From an uncultured Synergistaceae bacterium (GTDB lineage: Bacteria > Synergistota > Synergistia > Synergistales > Aminobacteriaceae), in NCBI GenBank assembly GCA_937870605.1, contig CALMZW010000165.1, positions 1-12,884 on the forward strand: DNA of 12,884 nt. The letters are read 5' to 3'. Below, in pieces: positions 1 through 6,911 of the stretch. Both the position numbers and the translations under genes were made by a program. Position 1 is the first letter of the stretch. Each line of letters opens with the position of its first letter. A model generated the notes under the pieces. That model was given only the letters and a program-made list of their open reading frames with translations. It searched no databases and was not told the origin of the DNA.

Positions 1-386
1 GTGTCGGCGGAGAGTTGTTTGAGTTGTGTTTCGTGTGTTTGAAAGCGGGCTACCAGAGCGGAAAGACCTTTCGCGAAGGGGAGGAGGTCAGAAGGGAAAT
101 CGTTCTCGCGAAACGAAAATACGCCCGTGGCGGATGGTTGCATCATTTCCGTCAGTTTGTCGAGTGAACGAAGGACGATTCTTCTTCCGGCGAGGTACGA
201 AAGGAAAGACAGAAATATCGCCAATGACAGACAACAAAAAAAGACCGCAAGGATCGGCGAGGAGTGTCGAAAAAAAGCGGCCGTAAGGGCGGAAACAACG
301 ACGCCGACGGAAACGAAAACATACACGACCGGGAAATATCCGAAACCAGCCGTTTTCCCATCGCGGCCGGGAGGATTGGCCCCCAT
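1..386 (-). CDS. Sensor histidine kinase, N-terminal part (cut by window edge)
   Basis: This is the start of a membrane histidine kinase that would sense a signal and phosphorylate the response regulator encoded just upstream. Reading the minus strand from ATG at 386 gives 128 codons with no stop before the window ends. Residues ~17-39 and ~44-66 are two hydrophobic membrane segments joined by only a few residues, so there is almost no extracellular sensor domain. Residues ~67-120 form a HAMP-like linker (AGRRIVLRSLDKL, then DLLPFAKGLSALVARF). The last residues, QLKQLSAD plus a partial codon, are what normally precedes the AHELRTPL H-box of this kinase family, so the catalytic part lies outside the window. 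ATG 386 has GAGG six bases upstream. An in-frame ATG at 398 is an alternative. It follows the regulator gene by about 21 bases, which suggests one operon. The signal sensed is unknown. Confidence 0.8.
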   Translation of the reverse strand, partial: MGANPPGRDGKTAGFGYFPVVYVFVSVGVVVSALTAAFFRHSSPILAVFFCCLSLAIFLSFLSYLAGRRIVLRSLDKLTEMMQPSATGVFSFRENDFPSDLLPFAKGLSALVARFQTHETQLKQLSAD

Positions 387-407
387 CCCGAACCTCATTG
401 ACGCCGC

Positions 408-1088
408 TCAGTTATAGGCGGGACAGTTGACTTTGTAGCCCACGCCACGGACGGTTACGATCAGTGCGTCGTATCCGACTTTCCGGAGCTTGTCCCGAAG
501 ATACTTCACGTGAACGTCAACGACGTTGCTTGTTCCGTCGTATTCCTTCTGCCAGACATGCGTGATGATGCGCTCCCTCGAGAAGACCTGGTTTTCGTAT
601 CGCATCAGCAACTCAAGGATGTCAAATTCTCGTCGTCTGAGCGGAACGGCGACGTTGTCGACGCGACATTCGCGCGCCACCGGGTCGAGAACGAGTCCGC
701 CGCACTTCAGGATAGGGCGCTGCTGATCCGAACTTCTGCGGACAAGCGTACGGACGCGGGCGAGAAGCTCCCTGAAATCGAAAGGTTTGACGAGATAATC
801 GTCGGCTCCGCTGTTCAGTCCTTCAACCTTGTCTTCCACGCTGTCCAGCGCCGTGAGGATGATGACGGGAGTAACGTTCCCCTCTTCGCGCAGCTTTCGC
901 AGCATCTCGAGACCGTTCATTTCCGGAAGCATGAGATCGAGAATGATGCACTCGATCTCCGTTTCGCGGGATTTTTCCAGACCCTCTTCTCCGGAGAACG
1001 CGCTTTCAACGGAGAAGCCATTCTCCGCAAACCCCTCCGCGAGCACCTGGACAAGATCCTTGTTGTCCTCGACAATAAGAAGCGACAT
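408..1088 (-). CDS. Two-component response regulator, OmpR/PhoB class
   Basis: This 226-residue DNA-binding response regulator is the partner of the kinase encoded immediately downstream. The receiver domain spans residues ~1-115. It shows the acidic pair E7-D8, phospho-acceptor D51 in IILDLMLPEMNG, switch T79 in VIILTALDS, and K101 in the LVKPF motif. The C-terminal winged helix (~125-224) has the OmpR-type signature: REFDILELLMRYENQVFSR, then NVVDVHVKYLRDKLRK and TVRGVGYKV. Start ATG 1088 has GGAGG about seven bases upstream and places the receiver fold exactly at the N-terminus. A longer reading that begins at 1412 would add an unrelated N-terminus over the promoter and is rejected. A sigma70-type promoter and a dyad lie upstream. 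Family assignment is firm, but the regulon cannot be told from sequence. Confidence 0.95.
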   Translation of the reverse strand: MSLLIVEDNKDLVQVLAEGFAENGFSVESAFSGEEGLEKSRETEIECIILDLMLPEMNGLEMLRKLREEGNVTPVIILTALDSVEDKVEGLNSGADDYLVKPFDFRELLARVRTLVRRSSDQQRPILKCGGLVLDPVARECRVDNVAVPLRRREFDILELLMRYENQVFSRERIITHVWQKEYDGTSNVVDVHVKYLRDKLRKVGYDALIVTVRGVGYKVNCPAYN

Positions 1089-1114
1089 GGGACATCCTCC
1101 TCTGAAAAGAGCAC

Positions 1115-1140
1115 AATGATTCATAGATCGTGCGATCATT
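1115..1140. promoter_or_regulatory. Nested dyad at response-regulator start site (possible operator)
   Basis: Two inverted repeats are nested here: AATGAT (1115-1120) with ATCATT (1135-1140), and inside them GATCG-TG-CGATC (1126-1137). The element covers the predicted transcription start and touches the -10 box of the minus-strand promoter. That is a usual place for a repressor or autoregulatory site. The protein that binds is unknown. The structure is seen; the operator role is inferred. Confidence 0.4.
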
Positions 1141-1166
1141 AAAGCACATTCAAAAAGCTGTGTCGA
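1138..1166 (-). promoter_or_regulatory. Sigma70-type promoter of the response-regulator operon
   Basis: On the minus strand, TCGACA (1166-1161) and TTTAAT (1143-1138) are separated by exactly 17 bases. Each matches five of six consensus positions. The predicted start near 1131 gives a leader of about 43 nt before the regulator gene. Confidence 0.6.
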
Positions 1167-1277
1167 GTGCAAAATTAGATTCCAGCGAGCGCATATTGCT
1201 TTTCCGATGTGCTCTATGAGGAAAGGAAGAAAATGCGGTTGAGGCGCGCTGTCGCCACCCTGTTCTCCGAAACGTGT

Positions 1278-1306
1278 TTGCAAAACCCGGTGCGAGATGC
1301 TAGTAT
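1278..1306 (+). promoter_or_regulatory. Sigma70-type promoter of rpsO
   Basis: TTGCAA (1278-1283) and TAGTAT (1301-1306) are spaced by 17 bases. The predicted start near 1313 leaves a leader of about 68 nt before rpsO. It points away from the response-regulator promoter. Confidence 0.65.
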
Positions 1307-1330
1307 CTCCCTGACCCATTACTCGGAACG

Positions 1331-1357
1331 CCCGAATGAGCGCTCTGGGTTTTCGGG
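1331..1357 (+). promoter_or_regulatory. Hairpin in the rpsO leader (possible S15 autoregulatory site)
   Basis: CCCGAA (1331-1336) and TTCGGG (1352-1357) form a perfect 6-bp stem in the predicted 5' leader. The small palindrome GAGCGCTC (1339-1346) lies inside the loop. S15 represses its own mRNA through leader structures in several bacteria, and these structures differ by lineage. The hairpin is seen; its role is inferred. Confidence 0.35.
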
Positions 1358-1380
1358 ATTTTGTCGATGAGGTGAGTACG

Positions 1381-1647
1381 ATGCTTTTGAAAGACGTGAA
1401 ACAGTCCATCATCCAGGAATATCAGACGCACGGTTCCGATACGGGATCTCCCGAGGTTCAGGTTGCTATGCTGACAAAGCGCATCCGGGACTTGACCGAG
1501 CACCTGAAGCAGCACAAGAAGGACTTCCATTCGCAGCGGGGGCTTCTGAAAATGGTCGGAACGAGGCGGAAGCTTCTCCGGTACTTGAAAGACAAAGACT
1601 TCAACCGCTACAAGAAGCTGATCGAGCGGCTTGAATTGAGACACTGA
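1381..1647 (+). CDS. rpsO: 30S ribosomal protein S15
   Basis: S15 is a primary 16S rRNA-binding protein of the small subunit platform and helps organise the central domain. The 88-residue product has the usual family length. It carries the family core HGSDTGSPEVQVAMLTKRI near residues 17-35, then HKKDFHSQRGLL, and ends with the basic helix RRKLLRYLKDKDFNRYKKLI. The start at 1381 is chosen because GAGGTGA sits five bases upstream and the product then begins like known S15 proteins. An in-frame ATG at 1336 would add fifteen residues unlike S15 and run through the leader hairpin. The gene has its own promoter and is followed by an intrinsic terminator before pnp, the classic rpsO-pnp order. Confidence 0.98.
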   Translation: MLLKDVKQSIIQEYQTHGSDTGSPEVQVAMLTKRIRDLTEHLKQHKKDFHSQRGLLKMVGTRRKLLRYLKDKDFNRYKKLIERLELRH

Positions 1648-1663
1648 CGGAAACAGGATTTGT

Positions 1664-1695
1664 GTGCGGGGGCTCGCGCCCTCGCACTTTTTTTT
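1664..1695 (+). terminator. Intrinsic terminator between rpsO and pnp
   Basis: A 10-bp stem (1664-1673 with 1678-1687, one G-T pair) closes the loop TCGC and is followed by eight T residues (1688-1695). Being between rpsO and pnp, it may be partial and let some transcripts through. Confidence 0.9.
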
Positions 1696-1717
1696 CGTCC
1701 TGTGGTATCCTTACAAT
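1689..1717 (+). promoter_or_regulatory. Possible pnp promoter
   Basis: TACAAT (1712-1717) is a fair -10 box, but the -35 position 17 bases upstream is only the T-tract of the preceding terminator. It is offered because pnp otherwise depends on read-through from rpsO. Confidence 0.3.
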
Positions 1718-1759
1718 GTGAAAAAAATCGGATGAATGGAATATGGAGGAGGCTGAAAC

Positions 1760-4042
1760 ATGCAGAAACAGTATTCATTGGAAATCGGGGCGGAGACGCT
1801 CGTTTTTGAAACGGGCAAGATTGCGAAGCAGGCGAACGGTGCGGTGCGGGCTCAGTATGGAGATACGATCGTATTGACGACCGCATGCATTGCGGATACG
1901 GCGCGGAAGGGGATAGACTTTTTCCCGTTGCTCGTCGATTTTGAAGAACGCTTTTACTCTGCGGGAAAGATCCCCGGAGGTTTTATTAAAAGGGAGGGAC
2001 GGCCGTCGGAAACCGCTGTCCTGAGTTCCCGCGTCGTGGATCGTTCGATTCGATCTCTGTTCGAAGATGAGATGCGGCACGATGTGCATGTCGTCACGAC
2101 GGTGCTCGCGGTCGATCAGGTCCATCTTCCGAATGTCCTCGCGATCAATGCCGCATCGGCGGCTCTCACGATTTCCGATATTCCCTGGGCCGGACCCGTC
2201 GGCGCCGTCCGTATGGGGCGCGTCGACGGAAATCTTCTGGTGAATCCGACGGAACAACAGATGGAAAGCTCGGACCTGGATCTTCTCGTGGCCGGGCATG
2301 CCGACGGGATCACGATGGTTGAATCGGGTTCACGGGAACTTTCCGAGGAGACGCTGATCGATGCGCTTGAGATCGCACACGGCGAAATCAGAAAGATTGT
2401 CGGTCTCCAGCTTCGCATGCGCGAGGAAATCGGCTTGGAGAAGATTGTATTGCCGCGGCCGGAGCGTATTCCGGAAATAGATGAATGGATGCACCGGGAA
2501 CTCGACGCGGATATCCGCGCAGCGGTCAAGATTCACGAGAAGAAGCCCCGCAATGACGCTATCCGCGACGCGAAGACGCGTGCGCTGGACTATTTCCACG
2601 ACCGTTTCGACGATTGCGGCGAATATATCGCCGTCATGATCGAATCCATGGTGAAGTCGTCCATGCGGTCGGTTATTGTGGATGAAGGAGTGCGAGCGGA
2701 CGGACGGGCCATGAATCAGGTTCGCCCGATCGCGTGCGAAGTGGGCGTGCTTCCGCGCGTTCACGGCTCCGCCCTGTTCACCCGCGGCGAGACGCAGTCG
2801 CTTGGAGTCACCACGCTCGGCATGATCGGCATGGATGACCAGATTCTCGACGGACTGAAGGCCGACGAGCCCGCCAAGCGCTTTATCCTTCACTATAACT
2901 TCCCCCCGTTCTCCGTCGGCGAAGTCCGTCCGATGCGGGGGCCCGGACGCCGCGAAATCGGACACGGCGCCCTTGCCGAACGAGCGCTCCGGCAGGTGAT
3001 TCCGGACGAAAGCGAGTTCCCGTACGTGATGCGCGTTGTTTCGGATATTCTCGAATCCAACGGCTCCAGCTCGCAGGCGTCCATCTGCTCCGGCAGCCTG
3101 TCCCTGATGAGCGCAGGGGTGCCGATCAAACGACACGTTGCGGGCATCGCCATGGGGCTTATCAAGGAGAATGACAAGGTTCAAATTCTTACGGATATTC
3201 AGGGACTCGAAGATCACTACGGGGATATGGACTTCAAGGTCGCGGGAACCCGCATGGGGGTAACGGCCCTTCAGATGGACAACAAGGCGGGCGGCATCAC
3301 GCGTTCCATACTGGAGCAGGCCCTCTCCCAGGCGAAAGAGGCGCGAATGCATATCCTCGACGAAATGGAAAAGACCATTTCGTCGCCTGCCCCGTTGTCC
3401 GCAAACGCTCCGAGAATTTTCACGACGATGATCGATCCGGAGAAGATTCGCGATGTCATCGGCCCCGGCGGAAAAGTCATCCGCGGCATTACGCAGAAGA
3501 CCGGAGTCAAGATCAACGTCGAAGACACCGGAGAGGTCTATATCTGCGGACCGAGCCAGGACAAGGTAGACGAGGCGGCTTCGATCATCCGGGGTCTCAC
3601 GAAGGATCTCGAGGCTGGAGAGATCTACCACGGAACCGTCACGCGGATGCTGGCGTTCGGCGCGTTCGTTGAATGCATTGCGGGCAAGGAAGGGCTTCTG
3701 CACGTCAGCGAAGTCAGCACGCACCGCATCCCCAAACCTGACGACGTTTTCAAGGTCGGAGACCGCGTTCTGATAATGGTCAAGGAGATCGACGATATGG
3801 GACGCGTCAACCTGACACGAAAACGGCTCTTCGATCTTGAGCCGAAAGTTCGCGAAGCGGGATTCGGAGAGGCGTTCGATGCTGAAAAGGCGCGAGAGGA
3901 AGAGATCGTGAAGATTCCGTCGCCCGCTCCGGGAGAACGGCCCGGCGGTGGTGGAGAGCGCCGGGGCGGCGATCGTCGTCCCGGATCGGATGGCCCCAGA
4001 AGGCGGCCTTCCGGAGATGGTGGAAGAGACCGACAGCGATGA
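1760..4042 (+). CDS. pnp: Polyribonucleotide nucleotidyltransferase (PNPase)
   Basis: PNPase degrades RNA 3' to 5' by phosphorolysis, releasing nucleoside diphosphates, and can add tails in reverse. It works as a trimer in mRNA decay. Of 760 residues, ~1-225 form the first RNase PH-like domain (with KREGRPSE near 77-84). An all-helical linker follows, and ~310-545 form the catalytic RNase PH domain. Phosphate-binding serines lie in ESNGSSS (432-438), and catalytic residues by family comparison are D485, D491 and K493. A KH domain (~555-612, GPGG at 568-571) and an S1 domain (~620-690) complete the core. The tail after ~690 is long: an acidic stretch, then a Gly/Arg-rich end from ~725, which makes the protein about 50 residues longer than usual. 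ATG 1760 has GGAGGAGG seven bases upstream. The stop overlaps the dut start. Confidence 0.98.
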   Translation: MQKQYSLEIGAETLVFETGKIAKQANGAVRAQYGDTIVLTTACIADTARKGIDFFPLLVDFEERFYSAGKIPGGFIKREGRPSETAVLSSRVVDRSIRSLFEDEMRHDVHVVTTVLAVDQVHLPNVLAINAASAALTISDIPWAGPVGAVRMGRVDGNLLVNPTEQQMESSDLDLLVAGHADGITMVESGSRELSEETLIDALEIAHGEIRKIVGLQLRMREEIGLEKIVLPRPERIPEIDEWMHRELDADIRAAVKIHEKKPRNDAIRDAKTRALDYFHDRFDDCGEYIAVMIESMVKSSMRSVIVDEGVRADGRAMNQVRPIACEVGVLPRVHGSALFTRGETQSLGVTTLGMIGMDDQILDGLKADEPAKRFILHYNFPPFSVGEVRPMRGPGRREIGHGALAERALRQVIPDESEFPYVMRVVSDILESNGSSSQASICSGSLSLMSAGVPIKRHVAGIAMGLIKENDKVQILTDIQGLEDHYGDMDFKVAGTRMGVTALQMDNKAGGITRSILEQALSQAKEARMHILDEMEKTISSPAPLSANAPRIFTTMIDPEKIRDVIGPGGKVIRGITQKTGVKINVEDTGEVYICGPSQDKVDEAASIIRGLTKDLEAGEIYHGTVTRMLAFGAFVECIAGKEGLLHVSEVSTHRIPKPDDVFKVGDRVLIMVKEIDDMGRVNLTRKRLFDLEPKVREAGFGEAFDAEKAREEEIVKIPSPAPGERPGGGGERRGGDRRPGSDGPRRRPSGDGGRDRQR

Positions 4043-4485
4043 GCGACGTTTCCGTGCGGATCGTCCGGGGAGAGAGCGCGGCGGATATCCCTCTTCCCGC
4101 TTATGAGACTCCGTTCTCTTCCGGCATGGATCTGCGTTCGACGGCGGATTACGTTCTCCTGCCCGGGGAGCGTATCGCTGTCGGAACGGGACTTGTGGTC
4201 GAAATACCGGAGGGCTATGAATTCCAGGTCCGCCCCAGGAGCGGGCTTGCCTTGCGTCATGGGGTCACCGTTCTGAACGCGCCGGGAACCATAGACAGCG
4301 ATTATCGCGGCGAGATCCGCGTCATCCTCGTCAATCTCGGACTTGAGCCCTTCACGATTACGCGGGGGGATCGGATCGCCCAGATGATTCTGGCTCGCAC
4401 CGAGCATGTGTCCTGGATCGAAGAGGCTGCGGTTTCGGAAACGCAGCGCGGTGAAGGCGGGTTCGGGAGTTCGGGAGTGAAATAG
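4039..4485 (+). CDS. dut: Deoxyuridine 5'-triphosphate nucleotidohydrolase (dUTPase)
   Basis: This enzyme hydrolyses dUTP to dUMP and pyrophosphate. It keeps uracil out of DNA and supplies the thymidylate precursor. The 148-residue product is a trimeric-type dUTPase with all five family motifs in order: SSGMDLR (27-33), PRSGLA (66-71), GTIDSDYRGEI with the catalytic Asp at 86 (83-93), RGDRIAQMIL (109-118), and the C-terminal Gly-rich lid RGEGGFGSSG (137-146). The start ATG overlaps the pnp stop as ATGA (4039-4042). There is no strong ribosome site of its own, so translation is probably coupled to pnp. This is the last gene of the pnp unit, because the next promoter begins six bases after its stop. 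Confidence 0.97.
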   Translation: MSDVSVRIVRGESAADIPLPAYETPFSSGMDLRSTADYVLLPGERIAVGTGLVVEIPEGYEFQVRPRSGLALRHGVTVLNAPGTIDSDYRGEIRVILVNLGLEPFTITRGDRIAQMILARTEHVSWIEEAAVSETQRGEGGFGSSGVK

Positions 4486-4490
4486 AAACG

Positions 4491-4519
4491 TTGACAGAAT
4501 AGCTGCGCCGGATGATAAT
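4491..4519 (+). promoter_or_regulatory. Sigma70-type promoter of thrS
   Basis: TTGACA (4491-4496) is a perfect -35 box. GATAAT (4514-4519) follows after exactly 17 bases. The predicted start near 4526 puts the whole T-box leader in the transcript. Confidence 0.85.
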
Positions 4520-4525
4520 ATCCGT

Positions 4526-4788
4526 CAATATATGGATTTTATGGCGATGATGGGGAGAGTACGGCGACGTTGAACGGACAGAGAAGAAGGTCCACAGGCT
4601 GAAAGACCTTCTGCGGAATCTCGCCGGAAGACCACCCCGGAGCTGACGCCGAAACGGCATTGCCGCCAAGGCGTCGGGGTCCGCCCCTTACAGCGGAGCA
4701 AGTGCCGGTGCAGAAGCCGGAAATGGAGTGGAACCGCGATACGGCCCACATCGTCTCCATGGAGCGATGTGGGCCGTATTTTATTCTT
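4526..4788 (+). promoter_or_regulatory. T-box riboswitch, threonine-specific, upstream of thrS
   Basis: This leader RNA senses uncharged tRNA-Thr and lets transcription into thrS when charging is low. Stem I has lower helix GGGG (4552-4555) with CCCC (4635-4638) and upper helix CGGCG (4562-4566) with CGCCG (4622-4626). Between them is an internal loop with AGTA (4558-4561) on the 5' side and the specifier ACC (4631-4633) on the 3' side. A distal hairpin (4585-4592 with 4605-4612) tops it. A further stem-loop pairs 4645-4650 with 4670-4675. The T-box TGGAACCGCG (4729-4738) sits in an antiterminator: ATGGAG (4723-4728) pairs with CTCCAT (4755-4760), and GCG (4736-4738) pairs with CGT (4752-4754), leaving UGGAACC as the bulge. 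UGGA in the bulge would pair with a tRNA ending UCCA. ACC is a threonine codon, matching the gene. Confidence 0.93.
4739..4788 (+). terminator. T-box regulated terminator before thrS
   Basis: A perfect 15-bp stem (4739-4753 with 4765-4779) closes an inner palindrome CTCCATGGAG and runs into a T-rich tract TTTTATTCTT (4779-4788). It shares 4752-4760 with the antiterminator, so the two folds exclude each other. Confidence 0.93.
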
Positions 4789-4803
4789 GGGGAGGCATCG
4801 CAC

Positions 4804-6705
4804 ATGGCGCTGGTACGAAATGCGGAAGGACAGGCTGTTGAGGCGGGGAAGAAGGCCGGGGAACTGTTGCGGGCGCTGGGAGCAGCCGGACGTCCGGTTG
4901 CGGCGAAACTGGATGGAAAGGCGATTGATCTTGAGAGCGTCGTCACCTGCGAAGGCGTTTTGGAGCCGATCTTCGCCGAATCGGAAGAGGGACTCGATAT
5001 AATTCGGCACTCGACCGCGCATCTGATGGCGCAGGCCGTCGAGAACCTCTTCCCGGGGACGAGCTTCGGCGTTGGACCGAGCATCAAGGACGGCTTCTAT
5101 TACGATATGGGGCTCCCGTCGCCCATATCCGAGGAGAGTTTCCCCGCGATCGAGGAAGAGATGAAGCGCATCGTGAAGGATCGCCTGCCGATTGACCGCG
5201 TCGAAATGTCGAGGGCGGACGCGATCGAACTCTTCAAAGGCAGAAACGACCCGTACAAGGTGGAACTCATCTCGGATCTTGAGGAACCGACGGTTTCGCT
5301 GTATCGGCAGGGAACGTACGTGGATCTTTGCCGCGGACCGCACGTTCCGGACACGTCATACACGCCTTTTTTCAAACTTCTTTCCGTTGCGGGGGCGTAC
5401 TGGAGGGGCAGCGAGAAGAATCCAATGCTTACCCGCGTGTATGGAACCGCGTTCGCCGCGAAGAAGGATCTGGAAGCCCATCTGAAGCGGCTTGAAGAAG
5501 CGCGGAGCCGCGACCACCGGAAACTTGGCGTTGAACTCGATCTGTTCAGCCTCCAGAGCGAAGGACCGGGATTCCCGTTCTTTCATCCGCGCGGCATGGT
5601 CATTATGAACTCGATCATGGAATTCTGGCGAAAGATGCACCTGAAGAACGGTTATTCGGAAATACGGACGCCCCTCATCCTCGACCGGAGCCTCTGGATC
5701 CAGTCCGGGCACTGGGATCACTATCGCGACAATATGTATTTCACCGAAATCGACGAGCGTCCGTTCGCCGTGAAACCCATGAATTGTCCCGGCGGAATAT
5801 TGATCTACAAGACGCAGATCCGGAGCTATCGCGATCTTCCCTTGCGCATGGCGGAACTCGGCATCGTCCACCGGCACGAGCGTTCGGGCGTGCTCCACGG
5901 ACTGATGCGCGTTCGCTGCTTCACGCAGGACGATGCGCATCTGTACTGCACGCCGGAGGTCGTTAAGGAAGAAATCAAGGGAATCATGAAGTTGTGTCGC
6001 TACATTTATACCGACGTCTTCGGGTTCCCGTATCGCGTCGAGCTTTCCACCCGGCCGGAGAATTCCATGGGATCCGAAGAGCAGTGGAATATCGCCGAAA
6101 GCGCGCTCAAAGAAGCGCTCGAGGAATCCGGGACGAAGTTCACCGTCAACCCGGGCGACGGCGCTTTCTACGGACCGAAGATAGACTTCCATCTCGAGGA
6201 CTGCATCGGCAGGACGTGGCAATGCGGTACGATCCAGCTCGATTTCCAGATGCCCGAGAAGTTCGACCTGAACTTTATCGGCGCGGACGGCGCGCAACAT
6301 CGGCCCGTCATGCTCCACAGAACCATCTACGGCAGCCTCGAGCGTTTCATGGGGATCCTGATCGAGAACTTCGCCGGGGCGTTCCCGTTCTGGCTTGCCC
6401 CGACTCAGGTCAAACTGCTCCCCATCGCGGCCGATTTCATTCCGTACGCGAAAAAAGTTCAGGAAGCGCTTGGCGAACACGATATCCGGACGGAAGTCGA
6501 TATTCGGGACGAAAAGCTCGGGAAAAAGATCCGGGATGCTCAGATGCAGAAAGTTCCATACATGGTCGTCATAGGGGAGAAGGAAGCGTCCGGCGGCAGC
6601 GTGGCGCCGCGATGCCGGACGAAGGGCGATCTCGGGAACATGTCCCTTGATTCCTTCCTGGAACTGCTGGACAACGAGTACAGGCCGGAGATCAGGAAAT
6701 TATAG
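4804..6705 (+). CDS. thrS: Threonyl-tRNA synthetase
   Basis: This class II enzyme attaches threonine to tRNA-Thr. The 633-residue product has a short N-terminal TGS-like domain (~1-60, weakly conserved) and an editing domain (~61-220) with HSTAH (H69, H73) and CRGPH (C176, H180). A class II catalytic core follows (~240-530), and the anticodon-binding domain spans ~535-633. Zinc ligands by family comparison are C328 (NCPGG), H379 (DDAHLYC) and H505 (MLHRTIYGS). Class II motif 2 is visible as RHERSGVLHGLMRVRCFTQD (357-376). ATG 4804 is chosen because GGGGAGG lies eight bases upstream and because the in-frame sequence back to 4660 is T-box RNA. The gene has its own promoter and T-box control. 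Confidence 0.98.
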   Translation: MALVRNAEGQAVEAGKKAGELLRALGAAGRPVAAKLDGKAIDLESVVTCEGVLEPIFAESEEGLDIIRHSTAHLMAQAVENLFPGTSFGVGPSIKDGFYYDMGLPSPISEESFPAIEEEMKRIVKDRLPIDRVEMSRADAIELFKGRNDPYKVELISDLEEPTVSLYRQGTYVDLCRGPHVPDTSYTPFFKLLSVAGAYWRGSEKNPMLTRVYGTAFAAKKDLEAHLKRLEEARSRDHRKLGVELDLFSLQSEGPGFPFFHPRGMVIMNSIMEFWRKMHLKNGYSEIRTPLILDRSLWIQSGHWDHYRDNMYFTEIDERPFAVKPMNCPGGILIYKTQIRSYRDLPLRMAELGIVHRHERSGVLHGLMRVRCFTQDDAHLYCTPEVVKEEIKGIMKLCRYIYTDVFGFPYRVELSTRPENSMGSEEQWNIAESALKEALEESGTKFTVNPGDGAFYGPKIDFHLEDCIGRTWQCGTIQLDFQMPEKFDLNFIGADGAQHRPVMLHRTIYGSLERFMGILIENFAGAFPFWLAPTQVKLLPIAADFIPYAKKVQEALGEHDIRTEVDIRDEKLGKKIRDAQMQKVPYMVVIGEKEASGGSVAPRCRTKGDLGNMSLDSFLELLDNEYRPEIRKL

Positions 6706-6735
6706 CAAAACCGGTGACATCGCATTGATTCGCCG

Positions 6736-6764
6736 TTGCGCGGAGTATTCAAGTATGGTATAGT
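6736..6764 (+). promoter_or_regulatory. Extended -10 promoter of the infC-rpmI-rplT operon
   Basis: TTGCGC (6736-6741) and TATAGT (6759-6764) are 17 bases apart, with TG one base before the -10 box (TGGTATAGT). The predicted start is near 6771, about 140 nt before infC. Confidence 0.8.
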
Positions 6765-6770
6765 CTTTTT

Positions 6771-6895
6771 CGTACTGAAAGTAGAGGGACCGCCCTCTCA
6801 CCTGTCGGCATTTGAGCCGGACGGGTCAAGGCCAGGCGAATGGACGGATGCTTGACGGGCCGGCGGTCGGATGACCACTGGCCCGTTTATTTTAT
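6771..6895 (+). promoter_or_regulatory. Structured infC leader with attenuator-like hairpin
   Basis: A 6-bp hairpin pairs AGAGGG (6783-6788) with CCCTCT (6793-6798). A terminator-like hairpin follows: ACGGGCC (6855-6861) pairs with GGCCCGT (6880-6886), inner GGTC (6865-6868) pairs with GACC (6873-6876), and TTTATTTTAT follows. A second ACGGG at 6821-6825 could compete for the 3' arm. GTCAAG (6825-6830) could also pair with CTTGAC (6851-6856), which would disrupt the terminator stem. In Bacillus and relatives this operon is controlled by L20 through leader attenuation, and in E. coli L20 binds the mRNA. L20 control here is inferred from position and shape. Confidence 0.6.
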
Positions 6896-6911
6896 ATGGA
6901 GGTGAGGCACA

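Noticed and set aside
510..1142. Long plus-strand reading frame opposite the response regulator
   Set aside because: It is the antisense of a gene with clear receiver and winged-helix motifs, and its translation resembles no family.
2330..3724. 464-codon minus-strand open frame inside pnp
   Set aside because: GC-rich codon use leaves the opposite strand open. PNPase motifs are continuous on the plus strand, and no ribosome site or motif supports the antisense product. Similar frames inside thrS and pheT are rejected for the same reason.
4660..4803. Upstream extension of ThrRS from an ATG at 4660
   Set aside because: This stretch is the T-box RNA, including its terminator. ATG 4804 has a proper ribosome site.
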